Shown here piece after piece: positions 1 through 8,911 of a stretch of 64,000 nt of DNA. This stretch comes from Aliivibrio sp. S4MY1 (GTDB lineage: Bacteria; Pseudomonadota; Gammaproteobacteria; Enterobacterales; Vibrionaceae). The translations under genes and the position numbers were made by a program. Positions within the stretch are counted from its first letter, which is position 1. Each line of letters starts with the position of its first letter. The stretch lies in the NCBI RefSeq assembly GCF_028765545.1, contig NZ_JARACP010000008.1, forward strand, positions 124,001 through 188,000, read 5' to 3'. Under the pieces are notes generated by a model. It made no database searches. It was not told the DNA's origin and worked only from the letters and a program-made list of their open reading frames with translations.

Positions 1-1067
1 AATTTTGAGGTGATTTTACCGCCTGCTTTTACAAAACACGTGTAATCTTCACCCGCTTCTACTTGGTGACCAATGATGCCTTTCATGGCAATTACATCAC
101 CATGCGCTTGTACATCAGCTGATTCAATAAAGCCACCGACAGTAACGCTGCCAGTTGCTTTTACGATCATGTCTGCGGCAATATCGCCACTAACAATAAC
201 ACTGCCTTTAAATTTCACATGACCGGTTGAGATATCGACATTATTTAAACACAGTGCATTATCAACATCTGCCCCATCTTGGTTAATCCAAGGCATGCCT
301 GATGTTGCTGCTATCACTAACTCAGGATCATCTGGAGAAATGGTTGCACCTTTACCAGCACGAAGCTTTGTATTTTTACCAGGCGTGGCAGGGATCACTT
401 CACCTGTAACAGTAAAACCATCTGTGCCTGTTGTTGGAGGAATGCGACGAATTAACTCATCACCTTCAACGACGGTGATAGTTTCACCCAAATCTCGCAT
501 ATCAACTTTATCTTCTTCCCCTTCTTTTTCCTGAGGCTTTAATGCTTGCTCACGAAAATCCTCAACGAGAGGGACAAAACTTGCGTTTACACCATCAATT
601 GGCTCTTTACCTTTAGCAACAACAAGAGAAACTTTCTCACCTGCTGCTAGGTTACGGCTCAAAAACATAACTTTCTTTAGCGCATTCTTGCTAATACCAC
701 GAGTGACTTCCATGTTTGTGAGTACTGAGATGATATCGCTACTTTGAATATCACGTCCACCGTAAGCGCCAATTACGGCCATCGTTGCTTTCATATCACG
801 ATCTTCTAATGCAAGAAATACTTCTGCATCACGGCGCTCAGCAACTTGACGGTTTTGATGATTAGTGATCACTCCACTTTTCATATCGTGAATAATTGAG
901 GTAATGCTCTTCTCATCAAAAAAGAATCCTGTTGCACCTATCTCTTCTAATGAATCTTTAAACCCTTTGAGGGTCGGTTCAGCATCCGGCTGAAAATTTT
1001 CAGGAAAACGCAAAACAACTGCATTATCATCCTGTATTAACGTTAGAAGAGAATCCCACATATCCAT
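1..1067 (-). CDS. FapA/DUF342 domain protein (3' end outside window)
   Basis: Reverse-strand reading from the ATG at 1067 (MDMWDSLLTL) stays open to the window edge, about 355 codons, so the C-terminus is missing. The first ~140 residues are a mixed N-terminal region. They are followed by a long run of short beta-strand repeats of the DUF342 type, with phrases such as GSVTVGGFIESADV and GDVIAMKGIIGHQVEAGE that look like a right-handed beta-helix. DUF342 proteins include FapA, reported in Vibrio vulnificus as a flagellar assembly/polarity factor that interacts with enzyme IIA-Glc; the exact role here is inferred. The gene lies 60 nt after the glutaredoxin gene on the same strand, and no terminator is obvious between them. 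A second ATG at 1074 is out of frame. Confidence 0.75.
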   Translation of the reverse strand, partial: MDMWDSLLTLIQDDNAVVLRFPENFQPDAEPTLKGFKDSLEEIGATGFFFDEKSITSIIHDMKSGVITNHQNRQVAERRDAEVFLALEDRDMKATMAVIGAYGGRDIQSSDIISVLTNMEVTRGISKNALKKVMFLSRNLAAGEKVSLVVAKGKEPIDGVNASFVPLVEDFREQALKPQEKEGEEDKVDMRDLGETITVVEGDELIRRIPPTTGTDGFTVTGEVIPATPGKNTKLRAGKGATISPDDPELVIAATSGMPWINQDGADVDNALCLNNVDISTGHVKFKGSVIVSGDIAADMIVKATGSVTVGGFIESADVQAHGDVIAMKGIIGHQVEAGEDYTCFVKAGGKITSK

Positions 1068-1127
1068 CACTCATAGTATTTATTACGCTTATAATTTTGA
1101 CGTAAATATTAATTAGTTAACTGTATT

Positions 1128-1415
1128 CTACAGTTCAAAAGCATCGAGATCCATGTCAGTCTCTTGACGCTCATAAAACGCCACTAAATCGTCATGTCCA
1201 CCGATATATTTTCCATCCAAGTAAATTTGAGGGACGGTATTTACCGCAATCCCTTCTTTCTCTTGAATTAATGACACCATTTCATCTTTGCTTAAATCAA
1301 CATCTAAGGTTAATACCTTATAAGCTATATTCTTATCGTCAAAGATCGCTTTGGCTTTAACGCAAAATGGACATACCGTTTTAGAAAATATAATGGTTTG
1401 GGTTGTATCGATCAT
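1128..1415 (-). CDS. Glutaredoxin family protein
   Basis: A 95-residue thioredoxin-fold protein. The redox motif C15-P-F-C18 follows the first beta-strand (TIIFSKT). A TVPQI segment supplies the cis-proline and GGHDDL the glutathione-binding turn, all as in dithiol glutaredoxins. It should reduce protein or glutathione mixed disulfides in the cytosol. The C-terminal tail is acidic (ETDMDLDAFEL). It starts 20 nt after the stop of the YggN-like gene, so the two probably share a transcript. Which glutaredoxin subclass it belongs to (GrxA-like or phage-type) cannot be settled by eye. Confidence 0.88.
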   Translation of the reverse strand: MIDTTQTIIFSKTVCPFCVKAKAIFDDKNIAYKVLTLDVDLSKDEMVSLIQEKEGIAVNTVPQIYLDGKYIGGHDDLVAFYERQETDMDLDAFEL

Positions 1416-1435
1416 TTTTTGTCTCTTTTTTTAAA

Positions 1436-2182
1436 TTAAATAGTAAAAACTGGGTATGGTTGCAATTCAGGGATCAATTGATGCAGCGTTTTTTCTTCTT
1501 CCGCTATCTCTTTTGCTGAATCACAGAGTTCTTGAGCGTCTTCTTTTATTTCTTTACTATGCTCATTCATTTTGGTTTTAATTGAAGTTTGAACCTCAGA
1601 AAATTGCTGTTGTAACTCAGAAAAGTTAAGTTCACCATTTTGCATTTTGTCAGACAATGAGTTAAACACACTAGCAAATAGCTCTTTATCCAAGCTTTGA
1701 ATCATCACTTCGAAATCGCTTTTCCATGTCGTATCGACTTCTTTAAAAAAGTCATGCTCAAGCACTAAGTCCTTTCCTTTGTAAAATTTTTGCTTTGCTG
1801 TTACACCGTATTCATCAATTTTGTTCTTAACTGAATCAAAAGAGCCTTCAGCATCAAATGAAATCTCGATTTCATTCACAAAATCCGTTGCAGCAGTGAT
1901 ACCTTTATCAGCAAAATCAACCACTGAAGGCATATAACTAGCCACTTGCTGTTGATATTTTTCAATGGCTAATTTCTGCTCTTGCGTTAATTCAAGTTCT
2001 TCACCATTAACAAATACACGGCCGTTTTGATCAATTTTCAATTTGTCTTGAGCTTTATCTACTTTTACTTCACCTGTTGGCGTTAGTAGCAGATCATTTT
2101 CTACTGTCACAGGACACATAGCCGCCCAAGTATTGCTTGTTACAACTAACATACCTAAAGCAATGATTTTTTTACTTAGCAT
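1436..2182 (-). CDS. YggN-like DUF2884 periplasmic protein
   Basis: A 248-residue exported protein. The signal peptide MLSKKIIALGMLVVTSNTWA is followed by a likely cleavage before AMCPV. After it come a short beta segment (GRVFVNGEELELTQEQKLAI) and a long helical, highly charged stretch rich in E, K and Q. This arrangement, with one Cys near the mature N-terminus and one near residue 220, fits the DUF2884/YggN family, whose function is unknown. The start has a good ribosome site (AGGGCG, 5 nt before ATG). It is divergent from purC, and the PurR-like box sits between them, so purine control of this gene is possible but unproven. Confidence 0.78.
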   Translation of the reverse strand: MLSKKIIALGMLVVTSNTWAAMCPVTVENDLLLTPTGEVKVDKAQDKLKIDQNGRVFVNGEELELTQEQKLAIEKYQQQVASYMPSVVDFADKGITAATDFVNEIEISFDAEGSFDSVKNKIDEYGVTAKQKFYKGKDLVLEHDFFKEVDTTWKSDFEVMIQSLDKELFASVFNSLSDKMQNGELNFSELQQQFSEVQTSIKTKMNEHSKEIKEDAQELCDSAKEIAEEEKTLHQLIPELQPYPVFTI

Positions 2183-2268
2183 AAGCGCCCTATTGATTGA
2201 TTTTTTCCTTTCGCTGAGTGTAACTGATAGACACTCATTATCTCAACTCAGATTTTTGATACAAATAA

Positions 2269-2284
2269 TAGCAAACGTTTGCTT
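2269..2284. promoter_or_regulatory. PurR operator
   Basis: Sequence TAGCAAACGTTTGCTT. The core GCAAACGTTTGC is a perfect 12-bp palindrome and matches the enterobacterial PurR box (ACGCAAACGTTTGCGT type). It lies about 75 bp upstream of purC and about 30 bp upstream of the purC -10 box, where a purine repressor would block RNA polymerase. Confidence 0.85.
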
Positions 2285-2310
2285 TTTGTTCTGGTAGTAC
2301 AAAATAGTTC

Positions 2311-2319
2311 TGGTATGAT
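2311..2319 (+). promoter_or_regulatory. purC extended -10 promoter
   Basis: TGGTATGAT: an extended -10 element (TG, one base, TATGAT) followed by a plausible start site near 2326. No good -35 hexamer sits 17 bp upstream, which fits an extended -10 promoter. An AGGA ribosome site at about 2346 precedes the purC ATG. Confidence 0.6.
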
Positions 2320-2357
2320 GCGTCCTGTATTTAAATAGTTTATATAGGAATTCAATA

Positions 2358-3461
2358 ATGAATTTTGCCGAACAAGTACTTGCTGTTAATGATGATCTTC
2401 CGATCCGCACTGATAAACCAGTACACAGTGGAAAAGTACGCTCTGTATATTGGTTAACAGAAGAAGACAGCCACCGTCTTATTAAAGAGAAAGGCTATAA
2501 TGTTGCAGCGGATGCCCCTCTGGCTATCATGATTATCAGCGATCGTATCTCAGCATTCGATTGTATTTGGCACGGTGAAGGCGGACTTAAAGGAATTCCT
2601 GGTAAAGGCGCAGCATTAAACGCAATTTCTAATCACTGGTTCCAGTTATTTAAAGATAACAACTTAGCAGATAGTCACATTCTTGATATCCCTCACCCAT
2701 TTGTGTGGATTGTTCAAAAAGCAAAACCGGTAATGATTGAGGCTATTTGTCGTCAATATATTACTGGGTCAATGTGGCGTGCTTACACTAATGGTGAACG
2801 TGAGTTCTGTGGTATTCAAATTCCAGAGCGTTTAGAAAAAGACGAGCAATTACCTGAATTATTATTAACACCATCAACAAAAGGTATCTTAAAAGGTATT
2901 GATGGTGTAGCAGAAGTTGATGACGTAAATATCACTCGTAAAAACATTGAAGATAGCTATGATAAATTTAACTTCTCATGCATTGAAGATATTGATTTAT
3001 ACGAGAAGCTTCTTAAAGAAGGCTTTGCTGTTATCTCGAAAGCATTAAACAAAATTGACCAAATTTTTGTGGATACAAAGTTTGAGTTTGGTTATGTAAA
3101 CGATGCTCAAGGCAATGAAAAACTGATTTATATGGATGAAGTTGGCACCCCGGATTCTTCACGTATTTGGGATAAAAATGCTTACCGCTCTGGTCATATT
3201 ATTGAGAACTCAAAAGAAGGCTTCCGTCAGTTCTTATTAAATCACTTTGCTGAACCGGACATTCTTTTGAACAAAAATCGCATGGAAGAGCGCTTTGCTT
3301 TAGCTCGAGATAATGAACTTCCGCTAGAGGCGATGATGGAGCTATCAAAAACGTATTTGGATATTGCAGCTAAAATTACTGGCGCTCCAATTACGTTGAG
3401 CGATAATCCAAAAGCAGAGATCATTAAAGTGTTGAAAGAAGAATATCAATTAGTTGATTAA
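2358..3461 (+). CDS. purC: SAICAR synthase (phosphoribosylaminoimidazole-succinocarboxamide synthase)
   Basis: A 367-residue enzyme that joins aspartate to CAIR with ATP to give SAICAR in de novo purine synthesis. The N-terminal ATP-grasp-like segment shows [10 protein letters not shown], then [11 protein letters not shown] and ITGSMWRAY, and later the metal/ATP-binding [10 protein letters not shown] and [10 protein letters not shown]. It is longer than the ~237-residue enterobacterial PurC and has the long form I know from Vibrio and Shewanella. The ATG follows a TATAGGAATTC ribosome site. It stands alone with its own PurR box and a strong terminator at 3487-3518, so it is probably monocistronic. 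Confidence 0.97.
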   Translation: MNFAEQVLAVNDDLPIRTDKPVHSGKVRSVYWLTEEDSHRLIKEKGYNVAADAPLAIMIISDRISAFDCIWHGEGGLKGIPGKGAALNAISNHWFQLFKDNNLADSHILDIPHPFVWIVQKAKPVMIEAICRQYITGSMWRAYTNGEREFCGIQIPERLEKDEQLPELLLTPSTKGILKGIDGVAEVDDVNITRKNIEDSYDKFNFSCIEDIDLYEKLLKEGFAVISKALNKIDQIFVDTKFEFGYVNDAQGNEKLIYMDEVGTPDSSRIWDKNAYRSGHIIENSKEGFRQFLLNHFAEPDILLNKNRMEERFALARDNELPLEAMMELSKTYLDIAAKITGAPITLSDNPKAEIIKVLKEEYQLVD

Positions 3462-3486
3462 CTTTTGATTTCTCTATCTTATGAAT

Positions 3487-3518
3487 AAAAAATGGCGACC
3501 GCATTGGTCGCCATTTTT
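3487..3518. terminator. Bidirectional terminator between purC and the OMP gene
   Basis: A 10-bp perfect stem, AATGGCGACC / GGTCGCCATT, with a 5-nt loop. It is flanked by an A-tract on the left and a T-tract on the right. It serves purC on + and the convergent outer-membrane protein gene on -. Confidence 0.93.
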
Positions 3519-3545
3519 GTATTTACTGTTCTAATAATCAGATGA

Positions 3546-4019
3546 TTATAGGAAGTGCACTGTTAGGTTAACAGATGCGAAATCGATGTTTTTATCGTCA
3601 ACCGTAAAGTTGTTGTAACCTGCACCAACAGTAAACATTGGTAAGATGTTGTATTCAATACCTAAACCAAAGAATGGATCAACGCCGTCATCTTTAAATG
3701 CGCCCTTCTCTTCCCAGCTGTGCATACCCGCTTTACCGTAAACGTGTAATGGACCAAAGTCGATGCTTGGCTTAACTGCAAAGTTAACAGAAGTAACGTC
3801 TGTAGTTTGACCAGCAACGTCATAAGAACCTAGGTTCCAAGCACCCATTTCTAAACCAATGAACGGAAGGATACCAGTACCAATGTGAGCACCGTATACC
3901 GTTGAACTGTCGCCTCTGTAATCAGCAGAACCAGCTTGTAGGCCACCGTAAATTAGAGAATCCGCAGCAGCAGTTACTGATACGCTTGCTAGAGCTAACG
4001 CTAAAAGTGTCTTTTTCAT
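3546..4019 (-). CDS. Small outer-membrane beta-barrel protein (YfaZ/OmpA-barrel-like)
   Basis: A 157-residue exported protein. The signal peptide MKKTLLALALASVSVTAAA is followed by alternating amphipathic strands (YGGLQAGSADY, GLEMGAWNL, LHVYGKAGMHSW, FTVGAGYNNFTV) and a C-terminal Phe-Leu. This is the pattern of an 8-stranded outer-membrane barrel. An in-frame TTG at 4025 would add two residues. The ATG at 4019 is preferred because TAGGAT lies 6 nt before it. The function is unknown; such barrels are often structural or minor porin-like proteins. A strong hairpin stands directly upstream at 4037-4069. Confidence 0.8.
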   Translation of the reverse strand: MKKTLLALALASVSVTAAADSLIYGGLQAGSADYRGDSSTVYGAHIGTGILPFIGLEMGAWNLGSYDVAGQTTDVTSVNFAVKPSIDFGPLHVYGKAGMHSWEEKGAFKDDGVDPFFGLGIEYNILPMFTVGAGYNNFTVDDKNIDFASVNLTVHFL

Positions 4020-4036
4020 TTTCAATCCTATTTTTC

Positions 4037-4069
4037 AAAAAGGGAGCGGCAATCTTTGCCGCTCTTTTT
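4037..4069. terminator. Hairpin terminator downstream of hrpA, ahead of the OMP gene
   Basis: A 9-bp stem, GAGCGGCAA / TTGCCGCTC, with a 3-nt loop, extended by AAAA/TTTT flanks. It lies about 60 nt after the hrpA stop and only 18 nt before the OMP start codon. It probably ends hrpA transcription. The T-tract is better on the + strand (CTCTTTTTA) than on the - strand (CTCCCTTTTTG). Confidence 0.8.
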
Positions 4070-4128
4070 AATCTTATTTATACTAAAGCAATTAATATGC
4101 CGATATTACCTATAGTCTAGGGGATACC

Positions 4129-7100
4129 TTAACAATCGGCAATGGCATTTTTAACTCGTTTATCAGAAACTGGATACGGTGTCCCAAGTTGTTGGGCAAA
4201 ATAGCTCACTCGCAGCTCTTCTATCATCCAACGGATCTCTTTTACCTTATCTGGAACTGGCTGCCCTTTGGGGATTTTATTCAACAACTCTTTATAATCG
4301 TTATTGATACCTTCTACTTTAAGTAGATGCATGCGGTCTCGATTAGGATCAATCGGCAATTTTTCCATTCGACGCTCAATCGCTTTCATATAACGATGAA
4401 TGTCTGCCAATCGCTTCCAACCACACTCTGTCGCAAAGCCTTTGAAAATTAAATTCTCAATTTGTGCTTTAATATCAGAAAGCGCAAATGCCATACTTAA
4501 ATCAACACGACCTTTTAGTTTTTTCTGTATTTGAAATGCAGTTGTCAAAATCGTTTCAACTTGTTTAGCTATCTCAACAACCGTATCACCTAACTCTGCG
4601 CGAACGTGCTCTTTCATCTTATCAAAAGCTTCAGGTTCCCAAACTAGGCCACCTTTCTCTTCGATTAGCTTATCAATACCACAAGCGATACAGTCATCAA
4701 TTAAATCTAACACTCGGCCATATTGATTAAAGTACAAGCCTAGTTTTGACTTGTTTGGTAAATTGCTATGTAAGTATTTGATTGGAGATGGAACATTAAG
4801 AAGTATCAAGCGACGTTGGCCTGCTTTCATCGCATTGTGTTGCTCTTCTTCTGTCTCAAACAGTTTTATTTCAACACTGTCTTTACCATCCACAATTGCA
4901 GGGTAAGCTTTAACTTCAAAGCCACCACGTTTTTGTGTGTAAAGTGCTGGTAGCTCACCAAAGCTCCACGTTTTAAGTCCTTTTTGCTCGATATCATCAT
5001 CTGCAACTTGAGATAAGGTTTCTTGAACTTTATCTTTTAAGCCATCTTTTAAATCATATAGATCACGGCTTTCTTTCAGCTTACGGTTATGATGATCAAC
5101 CACTCGGTATGTTACTTTTAAATGATCTGGAATTTGCTCTAATTTCCAATCTTCACGCAACACTTCTACCCCAGTCATTCTGCGCAGCTCTTTTTCAAGA
5201 CTGTCTAATAACGGGGCATCAAATGGTGTTGAGCGAGATAAAAACGCATCCGCATAATTCGGCGCTGGCACAAAATTACGACGAAGTGTTTTTGGTAACG
5301 ATTTAATGTAAGCAACGACCATCTCATGACGCAGACCTGGAATTTGCCAATCAAAACCATCCGTTGTCACTTGGTTCAAGATTGGTAATGGCACATGTAC
5401 CGTTACACCGTCACTATCTTGTCCAGGTTCAAACTGGTAGCTTAACTTGAGTTTTAAGTTACCTTGATGCCAGAAGTTAGGATAATCAAGATCCGTTACA
5501 TGACTTGCATCATTACGGAATAGCATCTCTTTTTCAAAACTCAGTAAATCTGGCGTTTCTTTCTGCGCTTTTTTCCACCACGAATCGAAATGACGACCTG
5601 ATACCACATCTGTATTCACGCGTTGGTCATAAAATTCAGCAAGCTGATCATCATCAATCAATAGGTCACGACGTCGTGATTTATGCTCTAACTCTTCAAC
5701 TTCTTGTAAGAGCTTGCGATTCTCTTTGAAGAATTTATGATTGGTGTTCCAATCCCCTTCAACTAGTGCTGAGCGAATAAAGATTTCACGACACACTGGC
5801 GCATCAATCGAACCATAGTTAATTTGACGCTTAGGAACAATTGGAATGCCATAAATAGTGACTTTTTCGTAAGCCATTACTGCAGCAGATTTCTTAGACC
5901 AATGAGGTTCACTGTAGCTGCGTTTAATTAAATGTCCCGCTAACGGTTCAATCCACTCAGGCTGAATTTTCGCAACGATACGACCCCATAATTTAGAGGT
6001 TTCAACTAGCTCTGCCACCATTATCCATTTTGGCTGTTTTTTAAATAAGCCAGATGCAGGAAAAATATGGTAGCGCGCATTTCGAGCACCTTGGTATTCA
6101 TTTTTCTCTTGATCTTTTTGACCAATATGAGAAAGCATACCAGCTAAAATTGCAGTATGAACACCTTGATACCCTGCTGCTTCTTGGTTCACTTTATAAT
6201 TAAGCTCTTTCATTACTTGGCTTAATTGATAGTGAACATCTTGCCACTCACGAACACGTAAGTAGTTTAAGAAATCTTTACGGCATTGCTTTCTAAATTG
6301 ATTGCTTGAAAGCGTTTTTTGTTGCTCTTTCACGTGTTGCCATAAATTCACAAAAGTCAAAAAGTCCGAATCTTCATGATTAAAACGCTTATGCTTATCA
6401 TCAGACTGTTGTTTTTTGTCACTTGGGCGTTCACGAGGATCTTGAATTGATAATGCAGCCGCAATGATCATCACTTCTTGCAATGCATTGTAATTTGGCG
6501 CTTCTAGAACCATACGAGCTAAACGTGGATCTATCGGTAAGCGAGCTAACTCTCGGCCTACTTTTGTTAGACGTTTTTTAGGATCTTTTGCATTAGCATT
6601 AATCGCACCTAGCTCTTCAAGCAGCTTTACACCATCTTGAATGTTACGATTATCTGGTGCTTCTACAAATGGGAAGGCTTGAATATCACCTAAACCTAAT
6701 GCTGTCATTTGTAAAATAACAGACGCTAAGTTAGTTCGTAAGATCTCAGGATCGGTAAATTCTGGACGTGCAACAAAGTCTTCTTCTGAATACAGACGAA
6801 TACATACACCTTCAGATACACGACCACAACGGCCCATACGCTGATTTGCACTTGCTTGAGAGATCGCTTCAATTGGTAGACGTTGCACCTTAGTTCGGTA
6901 ACTATAGCGACTAATACGTGCCGTACCTGGATCAATGACGTACTTAATACCAGGAACGGTTAACGAAGTTTCAGCCACGTTAGTTGCCAATACAATTCGA
7001 CGACCAGCGTGAGGTTGGAACACTCGGTTCTGCTCTTGAGATGACAAACGCGCGTATAGAGGCACAATTTCAGTGTCTCGTAGGTTACGTTTTTCTAGTG

Positions 7101-8022
7101 CTTCTGCGGTATCACGAATTTCTCGCTCACCCGTCATAAACAACAGAATGTCCCCTAACCCTTCTTCACACAACTCATCGACTGCATCAAAAATCGCTTC
7201 AAGTTGATCTCTATCGGTATCATCGCCATCTTCAACAATTGGACGATAACGTGTTTCAACTGGGTAAGTTCGCCCTGATACTTCAATAATAGGTGCATTA
7301 TTAAAGTGCTTAGAAAAACGTTCAGGATCGATGGTTGCCGAAGTAATGATGATTTTTAAATCTGGACGCTTTGGTAATAACTCACGCAAATACCCCATAA
7401 TAAAATCGATATTTAGACTGCGTTCGTGCGCTTCATCGATAATAATGGTGTCGTATTGATTTAAATATCTGTCGTTTTGGATCTCAGCAAGTAAGATACC
7501 ATCCGTCATCAATTTAACTTGAGTGCGCTCAGAAACTTGATCGTTAAATCGAACTTTATAACCAACATGGCTACCTAGCTGTGTTTCCATCTCTTCTGCA
7601 ATACGGTCTGCAACCGAACGTGCAGCAAGACGACGTGGTTGTGTATGACCAATATTACCAAATTTACCACGGCCTAATTCTAAACAGATTTTAGGTAACT
7701 GAGTTGTCTTACCTGAGCCAGTCTCACCTGCAACGATAACCACTTGGTTATTCGCAATCGCTTCTGCTATTTCGTCTTTCTTTTGGCTAACAGGCAGATC
7801 TGGGTATTGAATTGTTGGACGATCGGCTTCGCGGTTATTAGCAACCTGCATAGATTGTGCGATGTCTAATGCAATTTCATCAAACACGGCATTTCTTGAT
7901 TCTTCTTTTTTAATTCGTGATGCGCCTTGAATGCGTTTACTTAGGCGAAAACGGTCACGCAGCATACATTCACTTAGGGCTTTTCTAAGTGTGGTTGCTG
8001 AATTTTGATTTGATTGACTCAA
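4129..8022 (-). CDS. hrpA: ATP-dependent RNA helicase HrpA
   Basis: A 1297-residue DEAH-box helicase, the usual length for HrpA (about 1300). Visible motifs: Walker A GETGSGKT at residues 99-106, motif Ia TQPRRLAA near 128, DEAH at 196-199, SAT near 224, and motif VI QRMGRCGR near 390. Helicase-associated and OB-fold-like regions follow, then the long C-terminal DUF3418-type domain typical of HrpA. In E. coli HrpA processes daa fimbrial mRNA and acts on stalled ribosomes. The start is a TTG at 8022, supported by AGGAT 6-7 nt upstream; the first internal ATG, at residue 20, has no comparable site. Confidence 0.96.
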   Translation of the reverse strand: MSQSNQNSATTLRKALSECMLRDRFRLSKRIQGASRIKKEESRNAVFDEIALDIAQSMQVANNREADRPTIQYPDLPVSQKKDEIAEAIANNQVVIVAGETGSGKTTQLPKICLELGRGKFGNIGHTQPRRLAARSVADRIAEEMETQLGSHVGYKVRFNDQVSERTQVKLMTDGILLAEIQNDRYLNQYDTIIIDEAHERSLNIDFIMGYLRELLPKRPDLKIIITSATIDPERFSKHFNNAPIIEVSGRTYPVETRYRPIVEDGDDTDRDQLEAIFDAVDELCEEGLGDILLFMTGEREIRDTAEALEKRNLRDTEIVPLYARLSSQEQNRVFQPHAGRRIVLATNVAETSLTVPGIKYVIDPGTARISRYSYRTKVQRLPIEAISQASANQRMGRCGRVSEGVCIRLYSEEDFVARPEFTDPEILRTNLASVILQMTALGLGDIQAFPFVEAPDNRNIQDGVKLLEELGAINANAKDPKKRLTKVGRELARLPIDPRLARMVLEAPNYNALQEVMIIAAALSIQDPRERPSDKKQQSDDKHKRFNHEDSDFLTFVNLWQHVKEQQKTLSSNQFRKQCRKDFLNYLRVREWQDVHYQLSQVMKELNYKVNQEAAGYQGVHTAILAGMLSHIGQKDQEKNEYQGARNARYHIFPASGLFKKQPKWIMVAELVETSKLWGRIVAKIQPEWIEPLAGHLIKRSYSEPHWSKKSAAVMAYEKVTIYGIPIVPKRQINYGSIDAPVCREIFIRSALVEGDWNTNHKFFKENRKLLQEVEELEHKSRRRDLLIDDDQLAEFYDQRVNTDVVSGRHFDSWWKKAQKETPDLLSFEKEMLFRNDASHVTDLDYPNFWHQGNLKLKLSYQFEPGQDSDGVTVHVPLPILNQVTTDGFDWQIPGLRHEMVVAYIKSLPKTLRRNFVPAPNYADAFLSRSTPFDAPLLDSLEKELRRMTGVEVLREDWKLEQIPDHLKVTYRVVDHHNRKLKESRDLYDLKDGLKDKVQETLSQVADDDIEQKGLKTWSFGELPALYTQKRGGFEVKAYPAIVDGKDSVEIKLFETEEEQHNAMKAGQRRLILLNVPSPIKYLHSNLPNKSKLGLYFNQYGRVLDLIDDCIACGIDKLIEEKGGLVWEPEAFDKMKEHVRAELGDTVVEIAKQVETILTTAFQIQKKLKGRVDLSMAFALSDIKAQIENLIFKGFATECGWKRLADIHRYMKAIERRMEKLPIDPNRDRMHLLKVEGINNDYKELLNKIPKGQPVPDKVKEIRWMIEELRVSYFAQQLGTPYPVSDKRVKNAIADC

Positions 8023-8201
8023 AATATATCCTACTGAATCTTTTATTATTCATTAACTGTGGTAATTCTATCACATTCTTTATGTTATCTGCCTTTGAGA
8101 GATAAAAATCTGTTTTACTTAAATGTAATAATTCTCGATTGCTCGAACTGATATCTGTTTGCTAAACTCAATAGATTAATCCTAACCATTAAGATAGTTG
8201 T

Positions 8202-8528
8202 ATGGAATTTAACGGTAAGCATATTGAACGCGATGCTCAAGGGTATCTAATGAATCATACTGATTGGTGTGAAGAGTTAGTACCTATGTTAGCTGCGGAA
8301 GAAAATATTGAATTAACAGAAGCGCATTGGGAAGTGGTTCGTTTTGTTCGCTCTTTTTATGAAGAGTTTAAAACATCACCTGCTGTTCGTATGCTAGTAA
8401 AAGCGATGGAAAAAGAGCATGGGCCAGAAAAAGGCAACAGCAAATATCTGTTTAGGTTATTCAAATTAGGCCCGGCAAAACAAGCAACCAAGTTAGCTGG
8501 CTTACCAAAACCTGCAAAATGCCTATAA
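8202..8528 (+). CDS. tusE: TusE/DsrC-like sulfur carrier
   Basis: A 108-residue DsrC/TusE family protein with the invariant cysteine as the penultimate residue (C107, ending PAKCL). It also has the family segments [21 protein letters not shown] and [14 protein letters not shown]-like [11 protein letters not shown]. TusE takes persulfide sulfur from TusBCD and hands it to MnmA for s2U34 modification of tRNA. The second DsrC cysteine, ten residues before the end in dissimilatory proteins, is absent, which supports TusE. It is divergent from hrpA and convergent with acyP, 26 bp apart. Confidence 0.93.
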   Translation: MEFNGKHIERDAQGYLMNHTDWCEELVPMLAAEENIELTEAHWEVVRFVRSFYEEFKTSPAVRMLVKAMEKEHGPEKGNSKYLFRLFKLGPAKQATKLAGLPKPAKCL

Positions 8529-8554
8529 ATGTTTATTTATAAATAGTTATGATT

Positions 8555-8827
8555 TTAATACATTTTAAAATCAGATAACTCTTGCCACTGGGTTTCAACT
8601 TGCTCAAGTGAATTGACACGAGCCAATTGAGGCCCAACTCTTAGCCATTCAGCTAACGCATTTATCTTTTCTTCTTCTCCACAAGCCAGTACCTCAACCG
8701 AACCATCAGTTTGATTTCTAGCATAACCAGTTAACCCTAGTTTCAATGCGGTATGCGCGGTATGAAAACGGAAACCAACCCGCTGTACTTTTCCCTTTAC
8801 ACTAAACTTAACTGATTTTTGCGACAT
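8555..8827 (-). CDS. acyP: Acylphosphatase
   Basis: A 90-residue acylphosphatase. The phosphate-binding loop VQRVGFR carries the catalytic Arg20, and [12 protein letters not shown] carries the catalytic Asn38. The length and fold order match E. coli YccX. It hydrolyses acyl phosphates in the cytosol. Pairing with tusE is also seen in enterobacteria (yccX next to tusE/yccK), though here the two genes are convergent. The GKVQRVGF loop has Arg where many members have Gly (VQGVGFR). Confidence 0.93.
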   Translation of the reverse strand: MSQKSVKFSVKGKVQRVGFRFHTAHTALKLGLTGYARNQTDGSVEVLACGEEEKINALAEWLRVGPQLARVNSLEQVETQWQELSDFKMY

Positions 8828-8911
8828 AACTCACCTATAGCTATAATTTATAATAAAATTTTCTTAATTATGAGATAACATCAATTTCCCCATCATATAT
8901 ACGGATTTCAT

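Noticed and set aside
295-534. Open frame on + opposite the FapA gene
   Set aside because: Shadow of the FapA reading frame; no ribosome site and Ser/Pro-rich composition.
1119-1135. Hairpin AACTGTA / TACAGTT at the end of the glutaredoxin gene as terminator
   Set aside because: No T-tract follows on the - strand, and it includes the stop codon.
8551-8572. Hairpin GATTTTAA / TTAAAATC between tusE and acyP as terminator
   Set aside because: The stem is almost all A-T and overlaps the acyP stop codon; too weak to call.
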